Positions 53,219-63,001 of a stretch of 64,000 nt of DNA are shown piece by piece (the stretch's first letter is position 1; the number at the start of each line of letters is the position of its first letter). The notes under the pieces are model-generated. The model had not been told where the DNA came from. It ran no database searches and worked only from the letters and a program-made list of their open reading frames with translations. A program made the position numbers and the translations under genes. This DNA comes from Tenacibaculum sp. SZ-18 (GTDB lineage Bacteria > Bacteroidota > Bacteroidia > Flavobacteriales > Flavobacteriaceae). The stretch spans positions 3,083,777 to 3,147,776 of the forward strand of contig NZ_CP019335.1 in assembly GCF_002813915.1 (NCBI RefSeq). The letters are read 5' to 3'.

Positions 53219-53240
53219 ATTTATTTATGAAGTATTTTTC

Positions 53241-54557
53241 TTAACCTCCAAAGTCATCAAATCTGATATTTTCATCATCAAGACCAAAATCCTCACCCAT
53301 TTTTTGAACTGCTTTATTCATTAATGGTGGACCACAGAAATAAAGTTCTAAATCTTCAGGACTTTCGTGTTTAGATAAATATTGGTCTATTACAACTTGG
53401 TGAATAAAACCAACGAAACCATCTCCTGATTCATCATTTATATCTTTTTTAACTTTCCAGTTATCTTGCTCTAATGGCTCTGATAAAGCTAAATAAAATT
53501 TGAAGTTTGGAAAATCTTTTTCTAAGGCTCTAAAGTAGTGAATGTAGAATAATTCTGCTTTAGAACGACCTCCATACCAGTATGTTACTTTTCTACCAGT
53601 TTTTAATGTTCTAAATAGGTGATAAATATGTGAACGCATTGGTGCCATACCTGCCCCACCACCTACATATAACATTTCAGCATCAGATTCATTAATAAAG
53701 AATTCTCCATAAGGTCCTGAAATCGTTACTTTGTCACCTTGTTTTTGGTTAAATATGTAAGATGATGCTACACCTGGATTGACATCCATCCATGCATTTT
53801 TAGATCTGTCCCATGGCGGAGTAGCAATACGTACATTTAACATGATTTCTCTTCCTTCGGCTGGATAAGAAGCCATAGAGTAAGCTCTTTCGACTATATC
53901 GTCATTTTTCATGACTAATGGCCATAATCCAAATTTGTCCCAATCTGCTTGGAATTTATTTGGCTCTCCTGGATGATCATCTGGGTGAGCTGTAATATCC
54001 ATATCAGAATATTTAATCTCACATTGCGGTATTTCTATCTGAATATATCCGCCCGCTTTGTAGTCCATTTCTTCTGGAATTTCAACTACAAATTCTTTAA
54101 TAAAAGTTGCAACGTTGTAATTTCTTACGACAACAGCTTCCCATTTCTTAATTCCAAAAATCTCTTCTGGAATCGAAATATCCATATCTTGTTTTACTTT
54201 TACCTGACATGCTAAACGAATACCATGCTGTAATTCTTTACGCGTAAAGTGAGGTGTTTCCGTTGGTAAAGCTTCACCTCCACCGGAATTTACGTGACAC
54301 TCACATTGAACACAAGAACCACCTCCACCACAAGCTGACGGTAAAAATATTTTCTCATTACCTAATGTAGATAATAAAGTTCCTCCTGAAGCAACTTCAA
54401 TTGTTTTCTCTCCATTTATAGTAATCTTAACTGGTCCGGATGGAGCCAGTTTTTGCTTTACAAATAATAATAACGCAACTAATAACAATGTAATTGTTAA
54501 AAACGCGATTACCGTTATTGCAACTGTTCCTCCTGTACTTACTTCTAAAAACATCAT
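53241..54557 (-). CDS. nqrF: Na+-translocating NADH:quinone reductase subunit F
   Basis: 438 residues. One N-terminal membrane helix (VAITVIAFLTITLLLVALLL), then a 2Fe-2S domain with CGGGGSCVQC and a later Cys in RLACQV. The FAD-binding RAYSMASYP and NADH-binding GGGAGMAPMRSH follow, and the C-terminus is FDDFGG. NqrF takes electrons from NADH and passes them through FAD and the 2Fe-2S centre to the rest of the sodium pump. It is the last gene of nqrABCDEF and abuts nqrE. Confidence 0.97.
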   Translation of the reverse strand: MMFLEVSTGGTVAITVIAFLTITLLLVALLLFVKQKLAPSGPVKITINGEKTIEVASGGTLLSTLGNEKIFLPSACGGGGSCVQCECHVNSGGGEALPTETPHFTRKELQHGIRLACQVKVKQDMDISIPEEIFGIKKWEAVVVRNYNVATFIKEFVVEIPEEMDYKAGGYIQIEIPQCEIKYSDMDITAHPDDHPGEPNKFQADWDKFGLWPLVMKNDDIVERAYSMASYPAEGREIMLNVRIATPPWDRSKNAWMDVNPGVASSYIFNQKQGDKVTISGPYGEFFINESDAEMLYVGGGAGMAPMRSHIYHLFRTLKTGRKVTYWYGGRSKAELFYIHYFRALEKDFPNFKFYLALSEPLEQDNWKVKKDINDESGDGFVGFIHQVVIDQYLSKHESPEDLELYFCGPPLMNKAVQKMGEDFGLDDENIRFDDFGG

Positions 54558-55291
54558 TATTCTGTAATTTCTTTAGTGTTAGTTGCTAATTTCTCTACAT
54601 CCTCCTTAGCCTTTTCTTTCTTTTCAATTTGAACTTCAGCTTGAGTTACTTCTTTCTTCTTACCTGCATCATCACCACCTGTTAACATTCCACCGAAACT
54701 CATAAATCCGATAGCCATTAAACCCGTAATAATAAAAGTAATACCTAGACCTCTTAATGGACCTGGCACTTGCGAATATCTGATTTTCTCTCGAATAGCT
54801 GCAATTGCTAATATTGCTAAGAACCATCCAATTCCTGAGCCCACTCCATAAACTAATGATAAACCTAAAGTTGGAATTTCTCTTGATTGCATAAATAAAG
54901 AACCTCCTAAAATCGCACAGTTTACAGCGATTAATGGTAAGAAAATACCTAAAGAGTTATATAATGCCGGTGCAAATTTCTCAACGATAATCTCAACTAA
55001 TTGTACCATGGTTGCGATTGTTGCGATAAACATAATAAACGATAAGAAACTTAAATCGTAACCTGCATATTCTTCACCTAACCAAGATAAAGCCCCTGGT
55101 TGTAATAAATATTGATCTAGTAACCAGTTTACTGGTACTGTTACAGCTAATACGAAAATGACTGCTGCTCCTAAACCTACCGCTGTAGATACCTTTTTAG
55201 ATACTGCTAGGTATGAACACATTCCTAAGAAGGTTGCAAATACCATGTTATCTATAAAAATTGACTTGAAAAATAATTCTATATGTTCCAT
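54557..55291 (-). CDS. nqrE: Na+-translocating NADH:quinone reductase subunit E
   Basis: 244 residues with six predicted membrane helices, as in the family ([20 protein letters not shown] at the start). About 40 extra residues follow the last helix: a highly charged Lys/Glu tail ([20 protein letters not shown]). Typical NqrE has about 200 residues. NqrE pairs with NqrD around an intramembrane Fe centre. The stop overlaps the nqrF start, so the genes are coupled. Confidence 0.95.
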   Translation of the reverse strand: MEHIELFFKSIFIDNMVFATFLGMCSYLAVSKKVSTAVGLGAAVIFVLAVTVPVNWLLDQYLLQPGALSWLGEEYAGYDLSFLSFIMFIATIATMVQLVEIIVEKFAPALYNSLGIFLPLIAVNCAILGGSLFMQSREIPTLGLSLVYGVGSGIGWFLAILAIAAIREKIRYSQVPGPLRGLGITFIITGLMAIGFMSFGGMLTGGDDAGKKKEVTQAEVQIEKKEKAKEDVEKLATNTKEITE

Positions 55292-55319
55292 ACTCTTATT
55301 TTATTCTAACGCGAAGCGT

Positions 55320-55964
55320 TTAGTCTTCAATTAATGCTTTGTTTCTACTACGTTGTACCCAAATGATAATACCAACAACGATTAACGCCATTGGAGATAA
55401 TAACATGAATCCATTATTTTCATATCCTAAAGCATATAAACCTGTCTTTTCAATTGGATCTCCCAATACTTTTACACCTAATAAAGTACCAGAACCTAAC
55501 AACTCTCTAAAAAATCCTACAATAATTAAGATTGCAGCATATCCTAAAGCATTTCCAATACCATCTAAGAATGATCTCCAAGGTCCATTCCCTAAGGCAA
55601 ACGCTTCAAAACGTCCCATAATAATACAGTTAGTAATAATTAATCCGACGAAAACGGATAGTGTCTTACTCAATTCGTAAGCAAAAGCCTTTAATACTAA
55701 ATCAACGATAATTACTAAGGTAGCAACTACAATTAACTGTACTATAATCCTAATTTTAGATGGAATTATATTTCTCATTAATGAGATTACTACGTTACCT
55801 ACTCCTAATACAAATAATACAGAAATAGACATTACTATTGAGGCTTGTAATTCTGCTGTAATTGCTAAAGCAGAACAAATACCTAATACCTGAATCGTAA
55901 TTGGATTGTTATCCGCTAACGGGTCAGTGATTAACTTTGTGTCTTTCTTTGATAAAAGTCCCAT
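55320..55964 (-). CDS. nqrD: Na+-translocating NADH:quinone reductase subunit D
   Basis: 214 residues, six membrane helices, related to NqrE/RnfA. Segments LGICSALAITAELQASIVMS and VGLIITNCIIMGRFEAFALG carry the conserved Cys residues that hold an iron centre with NqrE. It is two bases downstream of nqrC and 28 before nqrE. Confidence 0.96.
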   Translation of the reverse strand: MGLLSKKDTKLITDPLADNNPITIQVLGICSALAITAELQASIVMSISVLFVLGVGNVVISLMRNIIPSKIRIIVQLIVVATLVIIVDLVLKAFAYELSKTLSVFVGLIITNCIIMGRFEAFALGNGPWRSFLDGIGNALGYAAILIIVGFFRELLGSGTLLGVKVLGDPIEKTGLYALGYENNGFMLLSPMALIVVGIIIWVQRSRNKALIED

Positions 55965-55966
55965 AT

Positions 55967-56707
55967 TTATTTTAAAGTTTTAAAGTAAGGTACGTATAAT
56001 TTTAACTCTGACTTAATCATAGCAGCTACTCCGTCACCAGTAATAGTAGCTCCTGCAATTGCATCTACCGCGTTGTCATTTTTATCATCGTTTTTAGGAT
56101 CTGCATTAGACTTAGAGACAGCGATTCCTTTGAACTCACCATTGCTCATCAAATCCTCTCCAGTAAAATCATCCATAAAGAAACGTTGCTTAATATTCGC
56201 TCCTAAACCAGGTGTTTCTCCTTTGTGATCGAAAAATACTCCCTGAACTACCATTTTTTTATCCATTGCAACATATCCCCAAATAGCATCCCACAATCCT
56301 TTTCCTCTAATAGGAGCAATATAGAATGTTTGGTTATCTTTTTCTCCAACAAATAGAGGTAATTTTCTAGCCTTACCTTGTTTTGCTATGGCTTGTTCCT
56401 TTTTTACATCGATTAAATATGCTTTATCATCTTCTCTTGGAACATTATTCTCAATAACAACTTGCTTTGTAATATACTTTCCAAAAATTTCTTCTGCTTT
56501 ATCAGCGGCTACAAAATTAACGCTAGTTTCATCATTCTCATTAACTCCCATAGCGTATAAAATATTCTGTTGCTTCTCAACTTTTTCGTTGATTGTAATT
56601 AACGGTTTTGTTAGTGAAAATATAGAAGCTAATAATGCACCTACAACCACAACCATTCCTACTGCGAATAATACCGTGTACCCATTACTGTCTGTCTTGT
56701 TACTCAT
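55967..56707 (-). CDS. nqrC: Na+-translocating NADH:quinone reductase subunit C
   Basis: 246 residues. One N-terminal helix (VLFAVGMVVVVGALLASIFS) and a periplasmic FMN-binding domain. The covalent FMN site is Thr near 221 in AGATITGDG. It transfers electrons inside the complex. FMN attachment needs ApbE, which is not encoded in this window. It lies five bases after nqrB. Confidence 0.96.
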   Translation of the reverse strand: MSNKTDSNGYTVLFAVGMVVVVGALLASIFSLTKPLITINEKVEKQQNILYAMGVNENDETSVNFVAADKAEEIFGKYITKQVVIENNVPREDDKAYLIDVKKEQAIAKQGKARKLPLFVGEKDNQTFYIAPIRGKGLWDAIWGYVAMDKKMVVQGVFFDHKGETPGLGANIKQRFFMDDFTGEDLMSNGEFKGIAVSKSNADPKNDDKNDNAVDAIAGATITGDGVAAMIKSELKLYVPYFKTLK

Positions 56708-56712
56708 AATAA

Positions 56713-57921
56713 TTAGGCGGTTTTAGCTTTTAAACGTTTTAATCTTCTTTTTACATTTCCTTGAACCACATAGTGATCAATAGTCGGAGCAAAAACATTC
56801 ATTAATAAGATTGCTAAAAATACTCCTTCCGGATAAGCTGGATTAAATACACGAATCATTATCGAAATAAATCCGATTAAGAATCCGTAGATCAATTTAC
56901 CTTTATTTGTTTGAGAAGCAGTTACAGGATCTGTTGCCATGTAAACGGCTCCAAATGCTAAACCTCCAATAATTAAATGCTCATACCAATCTGCGCTCAT
57001 TAACCCATAGAACTTACTTGTATCCGCAATAATTCCATTAGAAGCTATAAGATTGAAAATAATACCCATTACTGCTGCTCCAAAGAAGGTAGATACAATA
57101 ATTCTCCAGCTTCCAATTTTTGTAAAAATAAGGAAAGCTGCTCCTACTAAAATTAAAAATGCTGAAGTTTCTCCTACGGAACCTGGAATAAATCCAAAGA
57201 ACTTATCGAACATTGAATATGCTACTTCTTGATTTTGTGCATAACTACCTAAAATAGTTTCTCCAGAAATGGCATCAGGAGTACCAGCTTTCGCTACTGC
57301 ATCATGCACCCAAACTTTGTCTCCTGACATCCAAGTTGGATATGCAAAGAATAAAAATGCACGAATCGTTAAAGCGGGATTTAAGATATTCATTCCTGTA
57401 CCTCCAAATACTTCTTTACCGATTATAACTCCAAATGCAACAGCAACTGCTAACATCCATAATGGTAAATCTACTGGCACGATTAATGGAACTAACATTC
57501 CAGTTACCAAGTAACCTTCCTCCACTTCATGTCCTTTAATAACTGCAAAAATAAACTCGATAATCAATCCAACTCCATAAGAAACAATTACTAAAGGAAG
57601 TATTTTTATAATACCAATCCATAGGTTATTGAAATTCCAGAAATTTGAAGAAAAGAAATTTCCAGCGATACTTTCAATTTCTCCTGAAGCTAAATGATGT
57701 TGGTAACCTGCATTAAACATTCCAAAAATTAAACATGGAATTAATGCCATAATTACCGTATTCATTGTACGTTTTAAATCATCTGCCGCTTTAATATGCG
57801 TTCCACTGTGAGTGGTTTCGTTCGGTAAATATAAAAAGGTATGGATTGCGTTAAACGCAGGAGCCATTTTTGTGCCTTTATATTTCTCTTTTAAATTATG
57901 TAAATTTTGTTTTAAACCCAT
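56713..57921 (-). CDS. nqrB: Na+-translocating NADH:quinone reductase subunit B
   Basis: 402 residues with about ten membrane helices. It is the main membrane subunit, with covalent FMN, riboflavin and the sodium path. Family segments include GHEVEEGYLVTGMLVPLIVP and GTGMNILNPALTIRAFLFFA. The FMN-linking segment reads ISGETILG: the Thr is present, but the usual Ala of SGAT is Glu. It lies three bases after nqrA. Confidence 0.96.
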   Translation of the reverse strand: MGLKQNLHNLKEKYKGTKMAPAFNAIHTFLYLPNETTHSGTHIKAADDLKRTMNTVIMALIPCLIFGMFNAGYQHHLASGEIESIAGNFFSSNFWNFNNLWIGIIKILPLVIVSYGVGLIIEFIFAVIKGHEVEEGYLVTGMLVPLIVPVDLPLWMLAVAVAFGVIIGKEVFGGTGMNILNPALTIRAFLFFAYPTWMSGDKVWVHDAVAKAGTPDAISGETILGSYAQNQEVAYSMFDKFFGFIPGSVGETSAFLILVGAAFLIFTKIGSWRIIVSTFFGAAVMGIIFNLIASNGIIADTSKFYGLMSADWYEHLIIGGLAFGAVYMATDPVTASQTNKGKLIYGFLIGFISIMIRVFNPAYPEGVFLAILLMNVFAPTIDHYVVQGNVKRRLKRLKAKTA

Positions 57922-57924
57922 ATC

Positions 57925-59271
57925 TTATCCTAGTTCTTTCATCATTAAATCTAAACCTTCACGAATAATTTTCTGATGTGGTTGTTTAGATACACAAATA
58001 AATTCTGTTAATGCAAAATCTTCAGGAGCTACTTCATAAGCTCCTAAACCTTCCATTTCATCGAGATCTTTATACATACAAGCTTTTAACAATTGCATTG
58101 GATAAATATCTAAAGGAAATACCTCTTCATAAGAACCAGTTACAACGAATGCTCTATGTTCTCCATTTGTATTTGTATTTAAATCATACTTCTTTTTTGG
58201 ATTTAACCAAGAAAAAGTTAAAGCTCTTGATGTTGATATTTTATTAAACACTGGTTTATTCCAACCGAAAAATTCGTAATCATCTCCTTCTGGGATTGCT
58301 GTAATTTGATTGTCATAATACCCTAAGAAACCATTTTCATCAACCTGTAAACCCGACAACACATTACCACTAATGATTCGCGTATTGTCATTAACAATAT
58401 TATCTTTTACAACATCAGAGATTTGAGCTCCTGCTATTACGTTTACATATTTTGGATCGTTAATTTTCGATCCAGTTAAAGCAACTATTCTTGTAACATT
58501 TAATTTTCCAGTTAATAACAATTCTCCAATCACGATTAAATCTTGAGGCGAAACTACCCAAACAACTTCTCCTTTGTTAAGTGGATTAACTTGAGAGATT
58601 TGTGTACTGACGTTACCCACTGGATGTGGTCCAGATAAAGCATGTAATTCAACACCTGAAATAGATTTTAATGGAGAACTAGAAGTCCCAACCGAAACAT
58701 GGACTTTACCTTCTGTTAATTTGGTTAAGCCTGTTAATGCAGCCTGCAATTCTGATTCTTTACCTTTTAAAACGTAATCATAATCAGCAGCTAATGGAGC
58801 ACTATTATAACCCGAAACAAAGATTGCTTTCGGAGCTTGGTTAGGATTTGCAACAACATCGTAAGGACGCTGTTTGATAAACGGCCAACAACCAGAATTA
58901 AATAAATGCGTTTTCACTTCTTCACCTGACATAGAATTCACATCTACCTTTCCAAAATCTTTGTACTCCTGTGTTCCGTTTGTTGTTATTTTAATTTCTA
59001 AAACTTTTCTACGAGCTCCACGAACAATTTCTGTTACTTTACCACTTACTGGACTTGGAAATAAAATACGCTCATCGCTTTTATTATAAAAGAGAGCTTC
59101 TCCTGCTTTTACCTCTGTACCTTCTTTTGCTAAAATTTTAGGAATTATGCCGTGAAAATCATCTGGCTTTACAGCAAAAACGCTACCTAACGAAAGTTTG
59201 GCAGTTTCTTTTTTTGCTTCACCAACGAGCTTAATATCCAGCCCTTTTTTAATACGGATGTCTTTTGACAT
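57925..59271 (-). CDS. nqrA: Na+-translocating NADH:quinone reductase subunit A
   Basis: 448 residues, soluble, bound on the cytosolic side of the complex. It begins KDIRIKKGLDIKLVGEAKKE and contains PSPVSGKVTEIVRGARRKVL and GPHPVGNVSTQI, as in other NqrA. It is linked to quinone binding. It is the first gene of the operon, with a promoter upstream, and is divergent from the T9SS plug-type gene. Confidence 0.96.
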   Translation of the reverse strand: MSKDIRIKKGLDIKLVGEAKKETAKLSLGSVFAVKPDDFHGIIPKILAKEGTEVKAGEALFYNKSDERILFPSPVSGKVTEIVRGARRKVLEIKITTNGTQEYKDFGKVDVNSMSGEEVKTHLFNSGCWPFIKQRPYDVVANPNQAPKAIFVSGYNSAPLAADYDYVLKGKESELQAALTGLTKLTEGKVHVSVGTSSSPLKSISGVELHALSGPHPVGNVSTQISQVNPLNKGEVVWVVSPQDLIVIGELLLTGKLNVTRIVALTGSKINDPKYVNVIAGAQISDVVKDNIVNDNTRIISGNVLSGLQVDENGFLGYYDNQITAIPEGDDYEFFGWNKPVFNKISTSRALTFSWLNPKKKYDLNTNTNGEHRAFVVTGSYEEVFPLDIYPMQLLKACMYKDLDEMEGLGAYEVAPEDFALTEFICVSKQPHQKIIREGLDLMMKELG

Positions 59272-59306
59272 AGTAACGAATGTATTTGATTTTCTTAAAA
59301 AACATG

Positions 59307-59342
59307 CAAATTTAATTATTTAAAAAATGACTTGTAATCAAA
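59307..59342 (-). promoter_or_regulatory. Promoter of the nqr operon
   Basis: On the - strand TTTG (59342-59339) and TAAATTTG (59314-59307, exact TAnnTTTG) are 24 bases apart, slightly long. Transcription would start near 59300, about 30 bases before nqrA. Confidence 0.55.
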
Positions 59343-59374
59343 TGTCGCTATATCTTACGAACAAAACAGTTATT

Positions 59375-59382
59375 TATATTTG
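59375..59382 (+). promoter_or_regulatory. Candidate -7 element of the plug-type protein gene
   Basis: TATATTTG, exact TAnnTTTG, 52 bases before the ATG at 59434. No clear -33 element. Confidence 0.4.
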
Positions 59383-59433
59383 TTCTAAATAATTAGTTGT
59401 AATTTCGTTTTGCATCAGATAATTTTATGTACA

Positions 59434-60651
59434 ATGTTAAAAAAACTTGGTTTCATTATACTCCTATTAGTCGGCTTAAACTCAAGAAGCCAAAACATTA
59501 AAACAGTTCAACTACTTCCTGTAAATAAAAAATCTCCCATACCAATTGTTCCTCTTGGCAATGTATTAGAATTATCTTTTGATGATCTTGACGCAGATAA
59601 CAAAGATTATCAATATAAAATTGAACACATGACTTATGATTGGAAACCAAGCAATTTACAGGCGAATCAATACATCAATGGTTTTGAACAAAATTACATT
59701 ATTGATGTGACCAATTCGTTTAACACCTTACAAAGTTATACTCATTACAAAATTAAAATCCCTAACCAGAATACCACTATAACTGAAAGCGGGAATTATT
59801 TAATTTCTATATTAAATGATGACGACGAAGTAGTATTTTCCAGAAAATGTGTGTTCTACGAAAACCTAACAACCATAGGAGTAAATGTGCTAAGAGGACG
59901 AAATACCAGCTCAAACAACTCTAAACAAACTGTTCAGTTCATCATAAATCATAAAGGATTGAATATTAACAATCCTACACAAGAAATTAAAATTCAGTTA
60001 TTACAAAACAACAACTGGAACACTTCCATTACGGATATCGATCCTCTCTTTATAAGACCTAATCAATTAATCTATAACTACACGGAAGAAACTAATTTCT
60101 TTGGTGGAAACGAATTCTTATTCTTCGATAACAAATATATACGAAACACAAATTTGAATATTGCCAAAACGGTGCGGGACGATATCTTTCACAACTATCT
60201 ATACACAGACATCGAAAGGGCATTTAAACCTTACACTTACAACCCAGATATAAACGGAAATTTCATTATCAGAACGCTAGATGCTGAGGACACAGATACA
60301 GAAGCTGACTATGCGATGATGCACTTTTCATTAGAAGTCAATCAACCATTTAAAAATAAAGATGTTTATGTTTATGGAGCATACAACAACTTTGAACTTA
60401 CCAATGACAATAAGTTACAATACAACGAAAATGAACGAGTTTACCAGGGAGAAATTTTACTAAAACAAGGATTTTATAATTATACTTATGTGACAGTTGA
60501 ACCGGACAACAGCATTGATTTAACAGAGATAAATGGTTCCTTTTTTCAAACTGAAAATGAATATACTCTACTGGCATATTACAAACCTTTCGGCGCCTTA
60601 TTTTACAGAGTAATCGGAGTAGGCAATGGATTTTTTGATCAAAACAGATAA
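59434..60651 (+). CDS. DUF5103 protein, type IX secretion plug-type
   Basis: 405 residues from the ATG at 59434, chosen because a signal peptide (LKKLGFIILLLVGLNSRS) begins there; a frame eight codons longer exists. The sequence IKTVQLLPVNKKSPIPIVPL, YKIEHMTYDWKPSNLQANQY and LLKQGFYNYTYV matches the DUF5103 family. A family member forms the plug that closes the SprA translocon of the T9SS when idle. Here it could serve export of the metalloproteases of this window. It is divergent from nqrA. Confidence 0.85.
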   Translation: MLKKLGFIILLLVGLNSRSQNIKTVQLLPVNKKSPIPIVPLGNVLELSFDDLDADNKDYQYKIEHMTYDWKPSNLQANQYINGFEQNYIIDVTNSFNTLQSYTHYKIKIPNQNTTITESGNYLISILNDDDEVVFSRKCVFYENLTTIGVNVLRGRNTSSNNSKQTVQFIINHKGLNINNPTQEIKIQLLQNNNWNTSITDIDPLFIRPNQLIYNYTEETNFFGGNEFLFFDNKYIRNTNLNIAKTVRDDIFHNYLYTDIERAFKPYTYNPDINGNFIIRTLDAEDTDTEADYAMMHFSLEVNQPFKNKDVYVYGAYNNFELTNDNKLQYNENERVYQGEILLKQGFYNYTYVTVEPDNSIDLTEINGSFFQTENEYTLLAYYKPFGALFYRVIGVGNGFFDQNR

Positions 60652-60695
60652 AGACCAAAGTTGTAGCATTGAAGAAAAAAGGTTACTTTTAATTT

Positions 60696-61082
60696 ATGTT
60701 TCAGCAAATAACTAAAGGAATTAAAATTTCAGTAAAAACAGTTTACAACGGAATTATTTATCGCGGATACGTTCAGCATCACGCGTTTAGTTATTTTATT
60801 ACTATTAAAAACAACTCAAAAGACACGGTACAACTACTACAGAGATTCTGGACTATTTACGATTCATTAAATGAGACTGAACATATTGAGGGGGAGGGTG
60901 TTGTTGGACAAACACCTATTATTAAACCCAATGAAGAATACAATTACCGCTCAAATTGTTTCATCATTTCATCGATTGGTGCGATGGGCGGAAGCTATAA
61001 AATGATCAACACGAAGAACAATAATAATTTTCTAGTAGAAATCCCAACTTTCCAACTAATCACTACATCTACGCTAAATTAA
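60696..61082 (+). CDS. apaG: ApaG protein
   Basis: 128 residues with the ApaG fold. Family segments are KISVKTVYNG, HHAFSYFITIKNNSKDTVQL, RFWTIYDSLNETEHIEGEGV, VGQTPIIKPNEEYNYRSNC and MGGSYKM. It has been linked to Co2+/Mg2+ tolerance; the exact biochemical role is unsettled. It directly abuts the DUF3667 gene downstream, so they are probably co-transcribed. Confidence 0.92.
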   Translation: MFQQITKGIKISVKTVYNGIIYRGYVQHHAFSYFITIKNNSKDTVQLLQRFWTIYDSLNETEHIEGEGVVGQTPIIKPNEEYNYRSNCFIISSIGAMGGSYKMINTKNNNNFLVEIPTFQLITTSTLN

Positions 61083-62171
61083 ATGGCTAAAAATAATAAA
61101 CTAGCTGTAATTAAAGATTCTAACTGTTTAAATTGTGGATATCCTTTTTCTGGACATGAAATTTTTTGTCCAAGTTGCGGACAAAAAAATAAAGGAAGCA
61201 GAATCACTTTTGGAAATTTCATAAAAGAAGTATTTGCAGGATTTTTCTCTTGGGACACTAAATTCTGGAGAACATTAATCACCTTGATAGCTAGACCTGG
61301 TAAAATATCATCAGATTATGTTGAAGGAAAAAGAGTACGTTACGCAAATCCTTTTAGGTTTTACATCACTGCCTCTATTTTATTCTTTCTAGTTTATGGT
61401 ATTAATGAAACTTTAAACAATTTTCAACAACTTAATAGTAAAAGCTCTTTCTCTACAAAGAAAAAAGATAATATTGAATTAGATTCAATCAACAACATTA
61501 TTAACAATGAAATTGCTAAAGCCCAAAAACCGCTAGATTCGACCCAACTCGAACTCGCAAAACAACTCAACATCCCTTTAAATGACTCACTTGCTTTAAA
61601 AAACAAACCGACAATTTCATTTGGTGGAAGCACTCGTTTGGATGACTACATAAAATTCAATAGGAAATACCCTGACATCAATGCATATACAGCTCTAGAT
61701 AGTTTAAAACAGGAAAACACACTTTTGAATCGATTTTTATATAACAGAGCAATTTTAGCAAACTCATTTTTTAAAGAACAAGATAAAAGGAAAGAATTTG
61801 CTAGTAAAATGCTATCCTATGGATCCATTTCATTATTCGTTTTACTGCCTATTTTTACGTTGTTTCTAAAATTCTTTTATGTAAGAAAAAAATACACCTA
61901 TGTAGAGCATTTGATTTTTGTTTTTCATACACAAACTGTCTTCTTCTTACTCTTAACAATCTTGATATCTGTAAATCTTTTTACCGAAAACGTGGGTACT
62001 GAGATTTTTATAGGTCTCTTTTTGATTTATTTATTTATTGCCATGAAAAAGTTTTATAATCAAGGGTATTTTAAGACCCTTATAAAGTTTATAATGGTAA
62101 ACTTTGTTTATATGTTTTTAGCAATAATCGGAATTACATTTGTTGGCTTGCTATCCTTTGCTTTATTTTGA
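61083..62171 (+). CDS. DUF3667 membrane protein with N-terminal zinc ribbon
   Basis: 362 residues. A zinc ribbon at 15-32 (CLNCGYPFSGHEIFCPSC) is followed by the DUF3667 core (FFSWDTKFWRTLITLIARPG, then GKRVRYANPFRFYITASILF). About five membrane helices follow, one near residue 95 and the rest in the C-terminal third. A polar stretch of about 120 residues lies between. Function of the family is unknown. It starts next to the apaG stop. Its 3' end overlaps the convergent NRDE gene by 64 bases. Confidence 0.87.
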   Translation: MAKNNKLAVIKDSNCLNCGYPFSGHEIFCPSCGQKNKGSRITFGNFIKEVFAGFFSWDTKFWRTLITLIARPGKISSDYVEGKRVRYANPFRFYITASILFFLVYGINETLNNFQQLNSKSSFSTKKKDNIELDSINNIINNEIAKAQKPLDSTQLELAKQLNIPLNDSLALKNKPTISFGGSTRLDDYIKFNRKYPDINAYTALDSLKQENTLLNRFLYNRAILANSFFKEQDKRKEFASKMLSYGSISLFVLLPIFTLFLKFFYVRKKYTYVEHLIFVFHTQTVFFLLLTILISVNLFTENVGTEIFIGLFLIYLFIAMKKFYNQGYFKTLIKFIMVNFVYMFLAIIGITFVGLLSFALF

Positions 62172-62869
62172 TAGGACAAAAGGCTTGTTTCATTTTTAAG
62201 AACATCAAAATACTGCATTTCTAAAACTTTATCTTTCTTTTTTACCGAAGTAATACTCACAGTTTCAACGTATGGCCTTTTCATTTTAAGCGAAATTTCA
62301 TCCCCGTGTGATGCATCTAAATGAAAATTCAAGATACTCGATTGATTCATTTCTTCATTTTGCTCTAACCAATCTCGAAACCAATCCTTCCTTAAGTTGT
62401 TCATTTCTTGGGTATACAATGTTGAACTTGACCAAATACTCGGTTTGTTATCCAATTTTCTAAAATCTTTTTGCTTACCTGTCCAAACTAACTCATATGC
62501 TTCTAAACTCCTCATCCAATCAATCATTACAAGAGTAAAAGGCTCAACTCCATCTAGTTCTAATTCATTTATAAAATTAACTGCGTCATCAGAAACTAAA
62601 ATTTGCTTAACTATAATACCTCTACTTATTCTGTAAGAAAATTCTCTTTCATGAATTTCATATCCTCCATTTAGAAGACAAACTAATCTTTGGTTTTCAC
62701 TTAATCCAATCCAAGTTCCTCCAGCCAATTCATCTTTCGGGTACACCAACTTGACGTCATTTTCTATATACTCTTTTGGCCCAATGGTATTTCTACTAGG
62801 ACTTTCGTCTCTATTAGAAGTAAAAATAAAATCTCCTCCTCCTAAAGGTAAATATGTTACGGTACACAT
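62108..62869 (-). CDS. NRDE/TANGO2-family protein
   Basis: 253 residues. It begins MCTVTYLP with the conserved Cys2 and carries the motif SNRDESPSR (about 18-26), with GGTWIGLSENQRLVCLLNG later. Members are NTN-hydrolase-like in fold and are related to eukaryotic TANGO2; bacterial function is not known. The last 21 codons overlap the end of the convergent DUF3667 gene. No terminator is visible between the two. Confidence 0.88.
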   Translation of the reverse strand: MCTVTYLPLGGGDFIFTSNRDESPSRNTIGPKEYIENDVKLVYPKDELAGGTWIGLSENQRLVCLLNGGYEIHEREFSYRISRGIIVKQILVSDDAVNFINELELDGVEPFTLVMIDWMRSLEAYELVWTGKQKDFRKLDNKPSIWSSSTLYTQEMNNLRKDWFRDWLEQNEEMNQSSILNFHLDASHGDEISLKMKRPYVETVSITSVKKKDKVLEMQYFDVLKNETSLLSYQNKAKDSKPTNVIPIIAKNI

Positions 62870-62950
62870 ATAGTTTTGTTTAAAAAAATTAAATACAAAT
62901 TTTTCATAGCTCGTAATTAATAAACTTTACAAAAACCATACTAAAAATTG

Positions 62951-62958
62951 TACATTTG
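62951..62958 (+). promoter_or_regulatory. Candidate -7 element of pruA
   Basis: TACATTTG, exact TAnnTTTG, 43 bases before the pruA ATG. The -33 position has only TTTA. Confidence 0.5.
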
Positions 62959-63001
62959 CTAAACCAAAATTATCATATATAAATTCATTAAACAAACAAC
63001 C

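Noticed and set aside
58011..58247. Leu/Tyr-rich frame opposite nqrA
   Set aside because: Antisense shadow of a well-supported nqrA coding frame.
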